Below are positions 9,881 to 22,600 of a DNA stretch of 64,000 nt, one piece after another. Numbering within the stretch: position 1 is the stretch's first letter; every line of letters starts with the position of its first letter. This stretch comes from Helichrysum umbraculigerum. Lineage: Eukaryota; Streptophyta; Magnoliopsida; Asterales; Asteraceae. Both the position numbers and the translations under genes were made by a program. The stretch covers positions 7,759,001 to 7,823,000 of the forward strand of contig CATIUR010000006.1 of NCBI GenBank assembly GCA_949592205.1, in the 5' to 3' direction. Under the pieces are notes generated by a model. It had not been told where the DNA came from and searched no databases. It worked only from the letters and a program-made list of their open reading frames with translations.

Positions 9881-11797
9881 AAAACTTGATGGCACCCGAA
9901 AGTGTCGGTGTCGTTGGTGGTAACTATTCGGGCGCCAACAGGGGTTTTAAAATTTATATATAGTGGGGCTTAAATTATATTTACTACCTACTCTGGTTAG
10001 TAAGTGGTAAGTATAACCTAAGATCTTTCTATGAATCGAAATGTGTGGGTGATTAAAGCTGGTGCTTTCGGTAGTGAAGTATCTAGGATGGGAAAAAGTA
10101 GGTAGGTTTGGGGGTTTTAAGCTAAAGACAAATAATTAAAGTGCAGGAAAGTAAATTGCAGGAAATTAAAGTACAGGAAAGCAAATAAAGATAAATATGT
10201 GATTGCTGAGATTTCGATAATTAATGTTTCGGGATGACAGACTAAATAGGGATGATGCTTAATATAGTTTAAAATTATTAAGTGTAAACTCTAGAACCCT
10301 ACCAACTAATTTTCCCATTTGCATGTCACTAGGAACTAGGTTATCTTGATTCTGATCGGAGCAATACGCAAACTTCCAATACTTATTTAGTTGAAAGATA
10401 AACAACCTATCTTTGTTTTATACCGAGGTGCATGAATCAGCAGCGTATCGTCTCATAGGTCCGACCGTTCTTAACCCCTAAGATAGTTTACTACTCTATT
10501 AGCACGCAGATTAATAACTTTGTATGTTTAGACTGCCGATTTTGTAAGACTTAGTGTTTTAAGGATTCTAGGTCGCTAAGACTTTACTCTTATTTCTAAG
10601 CCATGTTGTTATTTATTAAAGCTCTGGTTACTTCGACTTATGACTTAAGCATTTCCTTTTTAAACAGTTATACATCCCTGGATTATTCGAAGTTTATTAA
10701 AACGTGTTTCATATGCAGACCATGCCTTTCAGTAGTAGATAGTGTACTTTACATGGTAGTTCCACGACTTCTTACATCCAACACGCGGTCAAGAGTAATT
10801 GACAGTGAAAATGACACTCTAAACTAATTAAATGTAAAGTAGTGCATAAATGTAAACCTAATATATACAACGAGTGGTTTCATTGTGTCTTAGTTATTGC
10901 ATGTCATGGGCACATATAACTACTTACCATAATTAAGGTTGATCAGGTCCTAATTACTAGGTTGCAGTCACGTGGATAACCGGAAAGGGTACTCCATAGA
11001 TTAAACTTAAGTTCATAAAGTCCTAACAGTACAAGGGTTACTAATTCCTATTTTATCTGAACGTGTTTTACGAACATTACTTTACAATGCGTTGACTTTC
11101 GTAGGATATACCAGTTAGTTGTGAAGTTGTATTATCCTTTCAGAGTTCCAACTGTTAAACCAGATCGAGCTGATTCCAGTGATATAACTACCTTCGGTAC
11201 CTTCGGTAGTTTATCGACTTCCATACGTTTGTACTCCGCTTAAAAGCGTTTCCAGTACTATATCGAGTAAACAGTCGAATAGGGGCCGTCATATCACTTT
11301 ACGATTGTCGTACACTATTTATATAATGTCGTCCCTACTTATAATTATCTACGTCATCAACAATCACAATAATAAACTACTCGCAATTCATGGCAACAAG
11401 TAAATCACATACCAGGTAATAATGCATATTGAAATACGAAATAAGACAAGTATGATAAAGGTTTAGATATCACCCGGAAATATATGCGTAGCAGTGTATT
11501 ATTATGATTGACAACTCTTTTGCACGTACAAAGAATAATCTTCAATCCCGATCGTTCTTTCTAGCTCCTAAATTAATCAGTAGATTAATTATACTAACCC
11601 TAGGATGGGAATGATTACAAAATACAAAGAGAATTCTAGAGTGAGAAAGTGGAATTACTAGTTACATGAGTTTGTAATTCCAAGAGTGTATGTTTCAAAT
11701 GAACCTTGATGCCTCTATTTATACTTGAAATCCGGTGCATGTTAGCCATCCAAGGTGCAAGTTAGCAAGGTTTTGAGGGGTGGTACTTTCTCATAAC

Positions 11798-11893
11798 GTG
11801 GTAGCACATGTACCCTAAAGGCGTGAAAAGTGGTAGCACGTGTACCCTAAAGTTGCGGAAAGTGGTAGCACATGTACCAGGCAAGTACGAGCA
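11798..11893. repeat. Three-unit 32-bp tandem repeat in LTR
   Basis: Units begin at 11798, 11830 and 11862 with 'GTGGTAGCAC(A/G)TGTACC'. A diverged two- to three-unit version with ~36-bp spacing ('GTGCACCAGGTACTG') lies at the matching place in the LTR copy at 55503-55600. Confidence 0.85.
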
Positions 11894-11899
11894 AGGACG

Positions 11900-11990
11900 G
11901 AAAAAGGAGGAGGGGACGGTCGGCAACCAGCCGACGGCGCCTGGCTACCAGCCGGCGGTCGCCCGTCCCGGTTGCTGCCAGTTCGCTCGT
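11900..11990. repeat. GC-rich 'CCAGCCGGCGG' array in LTR
   Basis: A very GC-rich stretch with repeated CAGCC/GGC words ('AACCAGCCGACGGCG', 'TACCAGCCGGCGGTCG'). It lies 480-570 bp from the LTR start, about where another LTR copy (48456 onward) has a different palindrome array. The ORFs predicted on both strands here (11808-12098, 11815-12024) are by-products of the composition. Confidence 0.6.
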
Positions 11991-12472
11991 TTCTCGTTTC
12001 ATGCGTATCTTCTTCGGTATGCATCCGTTGTCAATGATTCTTTTTGTGTTGGATTCGTTTTTTCAAAAACGAAGACTTTGATGAAAAGAAATCCCTGAGA
12101 TGTCTCTCTGATCTTTAGATGTCTTGTACGAATCATTTGAATCTTTCGGCGTATGCAGAATCTTCATTCTTCATCCGTTTTTGTTGATTCTTCTTCTGTT
12201 AGATTCGTATTTTGAAAACGAAAACTTTGGATAAGATGAATCTTAGTGGTGGACACTTTGTCTCTAAATCTTGTTTCGGATCCCCCGAATCTTCAACCGT
12301 ACGTGGAATCTTCGTCTTTCACCCATTTTTGGCGATTTTTCTCGTGCTTTCGTGTTTTTAACTTCTTGGCATAATATCACTGATTTAAGTGATAATTGAG
12401 CTTGTATGCCAAGTATTAGTCTTAAATGAGAGAGATATCGGTAGTAAAAACATGACTTTTTACGCGATATCA

Positions 12473-13221
12473 AACATCTAGTTGGAAATCAAATGTTTAT
12501 TCAAGAAATGTTAAAGAAGAAAAAGGAAAAGAAGCCACGTGTGATGAAAGAAGTTGATGTTACAGGAAAACGTGAGCTTAAGACTGGCATTATCGGTTGG
12601 TAGTATGATTCAGAGTTGAAACTTTTTGCTATCAAGCGATATGATGGAGTCCGATACTTTGAAAAGAAGTTAGTTGTATTCAGTTCCTTACCTAGATATG
12701 AAGTTCAAGACTTGGCAAGATTGGATCTGATTAATCTGAGTAATGATGATTACGCTAAGTATGTTGAAAGGATTATCAAGACAGAGGGTAGATCAATGAA
12801 ATTTGATAGAATTAAGCCAAGAGTTGGACGAACTATAAAGTTGAAGGAAAAGAGTTAGCGAATTGGAAGAAGACGTAGACAGAAAGTCTATCCAGCTGTC
12901 AAGTGCATACAGCAGATACCAATGAAGTCTATGCCTCAGAATATTTTGGGAAATTTGAAGAATTGGGGTGTAGATTCTGCGACAGGTGAAGCTGTTATGG
13001 TTAAAGCTGATGATGACTATCCGACTGGTGAAAAAGAGATCTTGCGCATATATGATAAAAGACATTTGATGAAACTCTCCAAGAGTGATTTGATTATGTT
13101 ATACAAGAACAAGATCATGTCTACTTATGGATGGGGTGATGCAGCAAGAGATTATCAGAAGATGGTGAAGACCTGCATCAAGTTGAAGATATATGCTGGA
13201 AGCAAGATTTACAAATGAAGA
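12473..13221 (+). pseudogene. Truncated, decayed second copy of accessory ORF2
   Basis: It begins abruptly after the Tat LTR at the codon matching residue ~102 of ORF2 ('LVGN.MFIQEM') and runs to the same stop position, so the acidic N-terminus is missing. Two in-frame TAG codons interrupt it: 12601-12603 (a Tyr codon in the intact copy) and 12856-12858 (CAG to TAG). Otherwise the frame is open. In the last 18 codons nine differ synonymously and two change the residue relative to the intact copy. Confidence 0.8.
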
Positions 13222-13268
13222 CTGAAGACAAACTTGAAGACTACTAGAGCTATTATCAAGGGGGAGTC

Positions 13269-13827
13269 TGTTGGGACATGTGTGTGTGACAACCGTTCTA
13301 GCTTGTAATCAAATTTTGTACATTGATCTTATTTTGATATTAGTTTTATGGTTAATATTGTTTGTTAAATATAAATAAGTGTTAGACAAAATATAGACTG
13401 CGAATCTATTAAGCTGTGCGAACAGAGTTCACAAGTCAGCAGACTTGCGAACCGAGTCAGTTCACAAGGATGGCAAGCGAACCGAGTCAGTTCGCTGGGC
13501 CAATAAGGCTGCGGACCGAGTCAGTTCGCAAAGCCCATGACTTGCGAACTGAGACGGTTTATAATGATTTTTAGGTTAAGAAATTCATAAGACTTTACAT
13601 TCTGCGATTTCACTTCGGAAAATAAAACCCTAGACGAATTTACTTCATAAGCTTCGTTCTTGATAGGTTATAGTCATTAACAATCAAGATTAAGGCTCGT
13701 TGACAATTCTAATCACAAATATATCGTGATATTAATAGTTATATCCGTATAACATTGTATTAAGGAATTCCACGCCTTAGTACATAAGATAACCTCGTTA
13801 TCGATCCATAGAACCAAGGGACTTACA
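13269..13827 (+). repeat. Copia 3' LTR, copy 2
   Basis: Starts TGTTGGGACATG directly after 'CAAGGGGGAGTC' and ends 'GGGACTTACA'; 559 bp, homologous to 8025-8625. Its GC island (about 13395-13550) repeats 'GCGAACCGAGTCAGTTCG', a word different from that in copy 1 but at the same place before the TATA-like 'TTTATAAT'. Confidence 0.65.
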
Positions 13828-14359
13828 AATCCTCATAAGTTCAATTCCATTTACTAACTTTAATTAACCTCCAACGATTCTATGTTCGTCTTTCGATTCT
13901 ATTTAGAATGAGAATTGAAACACAAAATTATAAAATTATTGAAAAAACATTGTTATCATTTTCGGTGGAAAGTTATACATATGTGTGGAAGAAAATGGTA
14001 ATCGAGTGTAAAATATGAAAAAAGAAAGAAAGACTAATATAAAATGAACCTATGCAACACTGATACATCGATGTATCAGGCATTAAAAGTTTTACATTAG
14101 GCCTAACACAACACTTTACCTTGGGGTGTGTTTGGCACGGGGCTTTTAAGGCCTTTTTCTTGAGGGATGAACATTTGGCTCATAAGACTTGCTTGACAAC
14201 GTAACAAACAAGGGGTTTCCTGAAAAATAAACCCTAAGAAGCCCTCAAATAAAAATCTTTTTGATGTAGCTTTTAAATAGAGCCAAAATCCCAACTCCAA
14301 CCACAAACTTCAGCTCTAACTCGTTATTACCAAACACATTCATAGTGTTGTTTTAGCCA
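13828..14359. mobile_element. AT-rich spacer with a MITE-like segment
   Basis: 13828-14100 shows nothing recognisable. About 14120-14345 is bounded by 'GGTGTGTTTGGCA' on the left and 'TTACCAAACACATTC' on the right, an imperfect inverted repeat of the type found in plant PIF/hAT MITEs. I could not settle a target-site duplication. The 67-aa frame at 14103-14306 has no family. Confidence 0.35.
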
Positions 14360-16114
14360 TCTCCTTTCTCCTTTATATATTAAAAGAAAGTATTAATTAG
14401 GTAATCTAATATAATCTCAACCTTTAAATGATTTAAACAATTAAATATGAACCATTGACCTTAAGTTGAAAACCATGATTACCTAAATAGTGGTGATGAG
14501 GTGACAAAAAGTCTAAATTGCCCCTACCCTTTAAATAAACAATCAATTAAAATCATATTAGAATAATCAACATTTAATGTTTTCATTCAATTTTTAACAC
14601 TTAAATTAAATTAAATGCAATTTATTATACAAATTAATATCTAATAATTAATTTTCGGTTACAAATGTAAACCCATAAATATGTCTTTTTCATAACTTTT
14701 ATGACACATTAATAAATATTTAAATGTATCTTAAGATTATTTTAATATAACTACTAATGAAAAGTCATATGTTTTTTAAAAATATAACTCATTTCAATTT
14801 TCTATATCTTTTATCATTTATACTAATATATAAAAATTTACTACCAAATTTTTAAACTATAAAAAAGAAGAATACTTAAAATTTATAACTATACTGTTAG
14901 ATATGTTATACAACACTTAAACATTAAAGTGACTCCAAGTAATTATTAAAGTTAATATTTTAATGCTATATAAAGAATATATAAAGAATTTGCCCATTTT
15001 ATTTGAAACAAAAGAGTAGAAATTATTATATTAATTTATACAACGTCAAATTCATAACTGGAAGCATTTTATAGTTATATTAGATATTTGTTTCTTAATT
15101 TTAATTAACTTTTAATTATTATAATTAGGGATTGCGATGTGGGTTGAGTTAGGTTTGCGGGTTAAAAGTTAAATAATTATAAAAGTTAATATATCAATGT
15201 TATATAGAGAATTTTCCCATTTGATTTGAAACAAAATAGTAGAAAATTACTATATTAGTTTATACAACATCAAACGGATAACTAAAACATTTTATAGCTA
15301 TATTAGATTAGATATTTGTGTCTTGATTTTAATTAACTTTCAATTATTATAATTAGAGATTATAGATTGTGATGTGGGTCGAGTTAGATTTGTGAGTCAA
15401 AAGTTCACATAATAAACCCGAAACTAATTTAATAAATGGGTTAACGGGTTTAAAGTAACCAACCCAGATACAACATGCATTGTGCTGTTTGGCCGGTCAC
15501 TCCGTTGACATGGATTCTAACCCAAACTCAATAAGATATGATAAACAAGTTGACGGGTTGAGACTTAAAAATGCAGCTGTTCCTCATTTATTTCCGTGTA
15601 AAATTTCAAGTTGTGTCGAGAATTATCACAACTAATTAGAATCATTAAAAAAAAGTATACAAAATAATGTACAAATAGCATTATTATTTTACTATTTACA
15701 TAAGTACGATATGTCAAACAAATCTATCGTGAGTAAATCTTTTGTTGCCACTGCATTGCGGGGGCAAAACGTGCACCTAATCAAATTATATGTAGAGATA
15801 CACGATAAGAGTCATTTGAAACAAAATAATTAGATTTACCATTTTGGCAACATGCGTGATTTATCGTATTGTTCATTAGTGATGGCGATTTCATTTTCAG
15901 GTGTTGATGTTTAAGTGTTAATCACTATTTTCAATGATATAAACGTTCTTAATAATGTCTAAAACTACTATCAAAAGACAAACATCTCATTCAATTCAAA
16001 ATCTTTTTCCAAAGTCAAAGTGTCAAATGATACGTTATACAATTAAACAAAATTAAATCTTCGTGTTAAAATTATGAAGTAACCCACAAATTTTGCGGAT
16101 TATAATCTAGTATA
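14360..16114 (+). mobile_element. Helitron-like segment with an internal duplication
   Basis: The left end 'TCTCCTTTCTCC' follows an A, with 'TATATATTAAAAG' next to it, as in plant non-autonomous Helitrons. The right end 'GCGGATTATAATCTAGT' (CTAG followed by T at about 16110-16114) resembles their 3' terminus, although the expected GC hairpin is weak. Inside, about 14938-15170 is repeated at 15171-15407 (both contain 'TTATATTAG' followed by 'ATATTTGT' and end near 'GCGATGTGGGT/GTGATGTGGGT'). A second Helitron-like 'CACTGCATTGCGGGGGC' occurs near 15750. No Rep/helicase ORF is present. Confidence 0.35.
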
Positions 16115-16633
16115 GAGTTATAAATATCTATATTTTACATTTTACATTTTACCCCCCTCATACCCGCGAACAAAATGGATTTGAGTATTGTTGTTATCAC
16201 ACGGTTAAAATGGTAATTTTGCAAATGTGCTCATGTTTTGTAACTTTTAAAAACAATGAAAAGTGGTATGTTTTCTCTTTTTCTACTGGTATTTCTTAGG
16301 AGTTTATTTATTTTATTTTTTATTTATTATATTTTTGGGCTAAGAATTTGAGATCGATGTCTGTTGGTATTTCCTAAAAAGAAATCGCTGGAGCAGCCTG
16401 GATCCGACCGACGACTTCTATTCCATCGCTGCAAATCACAAATCCAATTCCGTTCGAATCAAATCGAACTACCAAAAACTCACTCTAATCAATCAAAAAC
16501 CTCTTTCAGATCGTGATTCGATAACTACAGATCTTGCTATTACGATTATGCGTTTATAACTTCAAATTCGATTTAGTACCTCCATTAGTAAAGTAATTCG
16601 TTGATTTATATAAATTATTATATAATCATAAAG

Positions 16634-19600
16634 ATGGATCAATTCGAGTTGTACTTCAAAAGAGCAGATTTAGATCAAGATGGACGTGTTAGTGGTTCTG
16701 AAGCAGTTTCCTTCTTCCAAGCTTCTGGTTTACCTAAACCTGTTCTCGCTCAGGTTACTAATTCTAACTATTTAACTAACTCATTTCTCAATTTTGCCCT
16801 AGTTTAAATTACTTTAGCGTTATAATGATGATGATGATGATGATATGTGTCCGTGAGTGTATATATCTTCTATGAATTTGTATTAGTTTAGGTTTTGATT
16901 TATGATTATGAGTTACTAGAATTCTGGTGGTGTTACAGTTACTAAACATGTGTATGTATATACTCACGGTTCTAATTTCTATGTAAGTTAGTGGTTAGGA
17001 AATGATCTATTTGTAGGTTAGTTCAAAACTGATTATAGTGGTTTTAAGTCTCGACAATCTATTTTGAGTGTTTAGGTAAAGTGATTATGATTGTGAGTTT
17101 TGTGATTTAATCCAAAGTATTGTAGGAATTGGTTTCACTTAAACCTAATGTCTTGCTTTTCTTTCTAAGTTATCCCTATGCATTTAATATCTCTCTTGTT
17201 TTTTTTATTTGAATGTCAATTTCATGCATATCAAACTAGAGTGTACAAATCAGTACACACAACTTATAAGTTCATATAGATATAAAGTTAATAAGCACTG
17301 TATGTTAATAATGCATTAGAAGAAGCTACAACCAACAAGTTACTAAAAAATCTGATATTGTGAGATACGGGAGTAGAGTTCACTCAAGCTAAATATCTTA
17401 GAAAATTGAAATCCACATAAGCGAATAACCCCATTAGAGTGTCGAATAGTTTTTCTTGCTGGTTTCCGTAACCTCATTTTCTCTCCATATATTGCTACAT
17501 GCACCCGCAGATCCAAATTAGAACACAATAGTTGAACATACCAAGTATTTTAAGTGCCTGTTGTAGCATATGAGCTGCTAATAGAAATTATTCTGTTCTA
17601 ATTAGGTCGTACATTCGTATTAGTTATCTAAGATGTTTATGGAACATGTTTGTTACACAATGATGTTTGATTAGTTATGCTGATGTCTCATATAACCCAC
17701 ATCTTGTAGTTTGCATCCGTGCATGAAAATCACAGGCTAAATATATTATGCCATGTTTACTTTGAAGATTGTATTATATTAAGAAGATAAGGTTGAATAG
17801 TATTTGCTACTGCCTTTTCTTTACAGTCCTTACTTCTCTATATTAATTCCAGGTCCGTTCTTATTGTCAATTTGTAACTCTTTCTGTAGATATGGACATT
17901 TGCTGATCAAAATCGAACAGGCTACCTTGGGCGAGCAGAGTTTTACAATTATCTGAAGCTTGTAACGGTTGCCCAAAGAAAGAGAGACCTTACTCCAGAT
18001 ATTGTGAAGGCAGCGTTGTATGGACCTGCTTCAGCTCAAATTCCTCCCCCCCAGATCAATCTTGGGGCCTTACCTGCTCCTCGATCAAATTTAAATGTGG
18101 CTCCACCTGCTCCACAGACGGGTAGCATTGCCCCTCCAGTATCCCAAGGAATTGGTATAAGAGGGCCGCAAGGCTACTCACCGCAGCAGGGTCAAGTCAT
18201 CAGACCACCTCAATCCCCACTTCCTAATACTACATTTCAATCGCAACATGGAGCAAATTATGTAATGCCAGGTGGAGGCATGATGTTGACTTCTCGTCCT
18301 CCAGGTTCAACTAGCTCCGCACCTGGTGCACCTTCTCAACCTCCTACTAGAGGAATAAATCCTTCCATGCCCCTGGATGTATTTGGGCTTGCATCCTCAG
18401 GATCAACTCTTTCTGGACAGCCTAGACCACAGGGACCTTCTAACTTAGTTCAAAATACTGCACCGAAACCAAATGGTCTTAGTATGTCATCTACAGTGTC
18501 TGGAGCTAAAGATGGTAGCAGCATTGTTGCAGGCAATGGTTTTGCATCAAGTGATACTTATTCTGCAGCCTCCTCTCAAGCTAGAAACAATTCTGTGGGT
18601 ATCGTTTCCTCTGTCACACCTCCTAATATTTCTGCATCTGGTGGAGCACAATTACCCATTAAACCAAGTCAACCATTTCAAAATAATGCTTCTCAACAAC
18701 CTACTGCCGTTCAGAACCAGCAAATGCAGTCAACTCTTAGAAATAATCAACAAGTTCCTGCACTTAATTCCTCTACATTGCCCGTGAGAGCTGAAAATGT
18801 TTCTTCCAGTCAATCCTCACAACCGTGGCCAAAGATGTCACAACCCAGTATCCAAAAGTATGCCAAGGTTTTTATGGATGTTGACACAGATAGAGATGGA
18901 AAAGTTACTGGTGAACAGGCACGGAACCTGTTCTTGAGTTGGAGGTTGCCAAGAGGTAGGTGAAATTTTATTTTCTCTTGTTTATTGAGTTTTGTAGTTA
19001 CAAACGCAACTTTGATACACACCACCTTAATTAAAATGAGGTAATTTATTGTTTGAAAATTCTCTAAAAAGTAGAATACCCATAATAAGTGTTCCTGATT
19101 CGACTTAAAGAGTGAGAAGCAATTTTTTTAACTTCAACAATTGATGCAAGTCAATTTAGCTTTGTACATACTTGCATCGATCTCAAACCGTATTTGACAC
19201 CCAAAAGTGCTAAGTGATGTGTAGAATGAAAAACAAAGAGAAACCCTATTTGTTTAAGAAGTAAGTTACAAGTCTATTATATTTTTGCCAACAAAAGCAG
19301 AACTGTCAGTCAATATGCTTAGTCTTTATGGTAAGAGAAGTGGGAGGAAGCAACATCTATGCTATAGCTTAATTAAACTGTGTTACATAACTCTTGAACC
19401 CCATACATATATTTTTTTCCGATTAAATTTAGTTAGAATCTGGACCAATTAGCAACTGCAGGAAAACAGCAACTGATGTAGAAAACATGACACAAAGAAC
19501 TAACTTTGAAGTACTGTTGTTTTGCATTATTTAAACAGTACAAAGAGGAAGATGTAATTGGGACCGAGAGCATTATAGCTATAGAAATTAAAGATAAGAA

Positions 19601-22600
19601 TCACAAAGATGATTAATTATATAGATGTGACATGAATAGATACAGTATAAGGAAGTGATATGATACAATATATGCAGTTGTGTGTTACTTTTTGATTTGG
19701 GTGGTATGGACTATAGTCGAATTGGTGTCAAAACCTACTAGATTTAGAAAATCAACCAATTCGGATTTCTATATTATTCTTGTTCTGTACCTGTGCATTT
19801 CTTTGTTATTATCAGTCATGCCGTTATTAATGCAACTTATCAAATCTATGTTCTGCTATTACAATGTCAAAAAATAGAGGTTAAAAATTCATGGAAGTCT
19901 TTCCCATCATAGACTGCTAATGAAATTTAAGAGTTGGCCAACTACATAGAGTCGAAGACTTCCAGATGTGTTGATGATCCCTGTGGCATGATGTTTTTAT
20001 TCGAACTTTATCTTTTTTTTTGGTTCAAGATATTTCTATAACTAGACCTCAAACAGAAAGTTCATCATTATTGATGTCGGTTACTTAAAGACGACGAACA
20101 ATGAAATATCACCATTCACCATATAAAGCAACTTTAAGCATTCAAATATCTTAAGCCCGGTATTACATTATTTTAAACAATTATATTTTCTTTTTGTTGT
20201 TAGTGTTTTTGTAGGCTGTGCTGGTTGTCTCTGGAAAGTATCTTTTAGCCAAAAATCTACCTCTATCGCAATAAAACAGACACAGATTCACAATTAGTAT
20301 ATGCTTTATACCTAGTATGAACTGCGTTTAAAAACACCTAGCTATTGTTTTCATTAAAATTAAAGCATAATTACATGTTTTATAGCATTCCAGCACACCC
20401 TAAGTCCAGAAAACTGAGCTTTTTACTGAATGCATAAACAGAAATATCAAATCATTTATCAAACATAAGGACTATACCTTTAGCAATATCAAGTCATAGT
20501 CACATGGTACGCCAAAACACCCGTGATCTGTACTGAGTCATGGTACAGTTCCTTCTCTGAAACGGAACTTAGCATTCCCATTTCCCAATTGGTATTGAAC
20601 ACACGGGCTTCAAACTTGTACTTTTAGGTTGGACTATTGGTTTAGACTTTCTTAAGTATTACTCCATAAAATATCTTGAACATTTGGATTTCTTCCATAT
20701 ATATATAATTGATATTATGGTGTTTCACGATCGGTATTGGAAATGAACGGAGAAGTGGTGGAACATGCGGCACGAAGCCGCTGATGCTTAGTCGGCTCCT
20801 ATTCCACTAGCTAATTACATTGTACTGCAGCAATCCGAAATGCGCCGACCCCCCCCCCCCCCCCCCCCCCCCACCCCTCCGTACCAGATTTTAGTGACCT
20901 AGCGAGCTCGATCCTGAACCGCGGTCTTGTATCGGAGCGGTCTGCGTTCCATGTGAGTATGCTCTTAGTCCAGAAAGCTGAGTTTTTATTACTGATCACA
21001 TAACCGCGAATATTGAAGAGCTGCTTATCTTGGACATGGAGCTGAGCTCCTGGCACGAAGAAGTCTAAGCCCACTTCCTTTGTAGTATTACCATGTTTTA
21101 GTTTAATAAGTAATGAAGTCTACTTTAATACCTAGCTTTTACTTGAATTATTTGGATTTTAGTCTCTCCGCCCTTGATGTTGTCCGCATTTCTGATTACA
21201 AGTCTGAATATGTAGTATTACTGTAGACAATTGGTGTCCTTTATGTTAACCTGACAAAGCAAAGTGAATTTTCTTATCTCTAAAATTAATCTTCTAATTT
21301 ACTTTTGTTGTTGTTTTCAGTATATTTTTGAATGGTAAAATGAAGTACTCCTGTATTCTCTAATAGACTTCATTATGTTAATATATGTTTCAGAGATCTT
21401 AAAGCAAGTCTGGGACTTGTCTGATCAGGACAATGACAGTATGCTTTCTTTGAAAGAATTTTGCATTGCTCTATACCTTATGGAGCGGTTCAGGGAAGGT
21501 CGTCCTCTTCCGAAGGTACTACCACCGAACATCTTTGAAGGGACAGTGTTGCCTCCATCAGGTCAAGCACCTGCTGCATATGGTGCCCCGTTATGGAGAC
21601 CTCCACCAGGTATAGGGTAATATATGTCATGTGATGCGTAGAGATAGTATTAGGTAGCTAATTGGTATGGGTTGAAGCGCCAGATACATTGAATGTGTCA
21701 AATATTTTCACAAATAATATTATTTGTAATTTAATAATTTAGAAGACGATATTCGGGAGGTTGTATGCATTTGGGCGACTTTCAACCTGCTTAACCTATT
21801 TGATCTGTTCATAATTGAAATTTAACAAGAATCTACCCCATATATATATATAGAATGCTCTTTCTCTACTAATGTGTCTCGTGTTATAAACCTATAGTAT
21901 CATTAATATCATAGAAAATCTTCAAACATTTTTGTAGGCGTCCAGCAAGCACATGGAATGACAGGGCCGCGGCAGGTTACTCCTGCATCAAGACCACCTC
22001 GTCCAGTTCCAGTTCCACTTCCTGAGGCTGATGAACTACCTAAACAGCGTAAGCAGACAGTTCCTGTATTAGAGAAGCATCTAGTGGACCAACTTAGCAA
22101 CGAGGAGCAAAAATCATTAAGTTCTAAGTTTCAGGAGGCAACGGAGGCAGATAAAAAGGTAAAACCTGAAATTCAAGCTGTTATCAAATACCTTTATGCA
22201 AAGTTGTAGAAGTCACTAGTCAGGGACTAATCGGATTGGACGTTTTTTACATTTAATCAATAATTTCAAAATTATATGTGTAAATATAGAAGAGAACAAT
22301 AAACATAAACATAAACATAAAAAAACATAAACTTTAACATAATTGTCTAGAAAACATAAATCTAACTTTGACAGATTTTAATGGACTTTGACCGAATAAA
22401 TCCGACTAATCCCTGACTAAGTCTGACTTTGACCGATTTTGACCCTTTGAACGATGTTGACTAGCGTTGACCGACCCCACTTTAGGCCTAGTCGAGTCGG
22501 ACTAGTTCCAAAACCCGACTAGTCGGCCGACTTGGCCAACTCTTACAACACTGCCTTTATGTCTTAAAAGCGTGATATTATTGTCTCCTGGTTAGATTAG

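Larger units (their letters stand above)
9887..12472 (-). repeat. 5' LTR of a Tat/Athila-type element (2.6 kb)
   Basis: The minus strand starts TGATATCGCG and ends GGGTGCCATCA, so the outermost bases are TGAT..ATCA. Homologous copies are at 38274-40673 (minus), 48456-49311 plus 52016-~53720 (plus) and 53728-55625 (minus). Internal structure: a block with three copies of an ~150-bp unit containing 'GATTCGTATTTTGAAAACG' (12000-12350), a GC-rich array (11900-11990) and a three-unit 32-bp tandem repeat (11798-11893). The element's internal region continues only to 8868. No matching second LTR is in the window. Confidence 0.7.

Noticed and set aside
11808..12098. Overlapping ORFs on both strands in the GC-rich LTR array
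   Set aside because: Mutually overlapping frames arise from GC-rich repeats lacking stops; no family resemblance and the array differs in every LTR copy.
20811..21074. 87-aa minus ORF with a glycine run in EH2 intron 2
   Set aside because: The glycine run is the translation of the C homopolymer, and no domain or homologous copy is seen.
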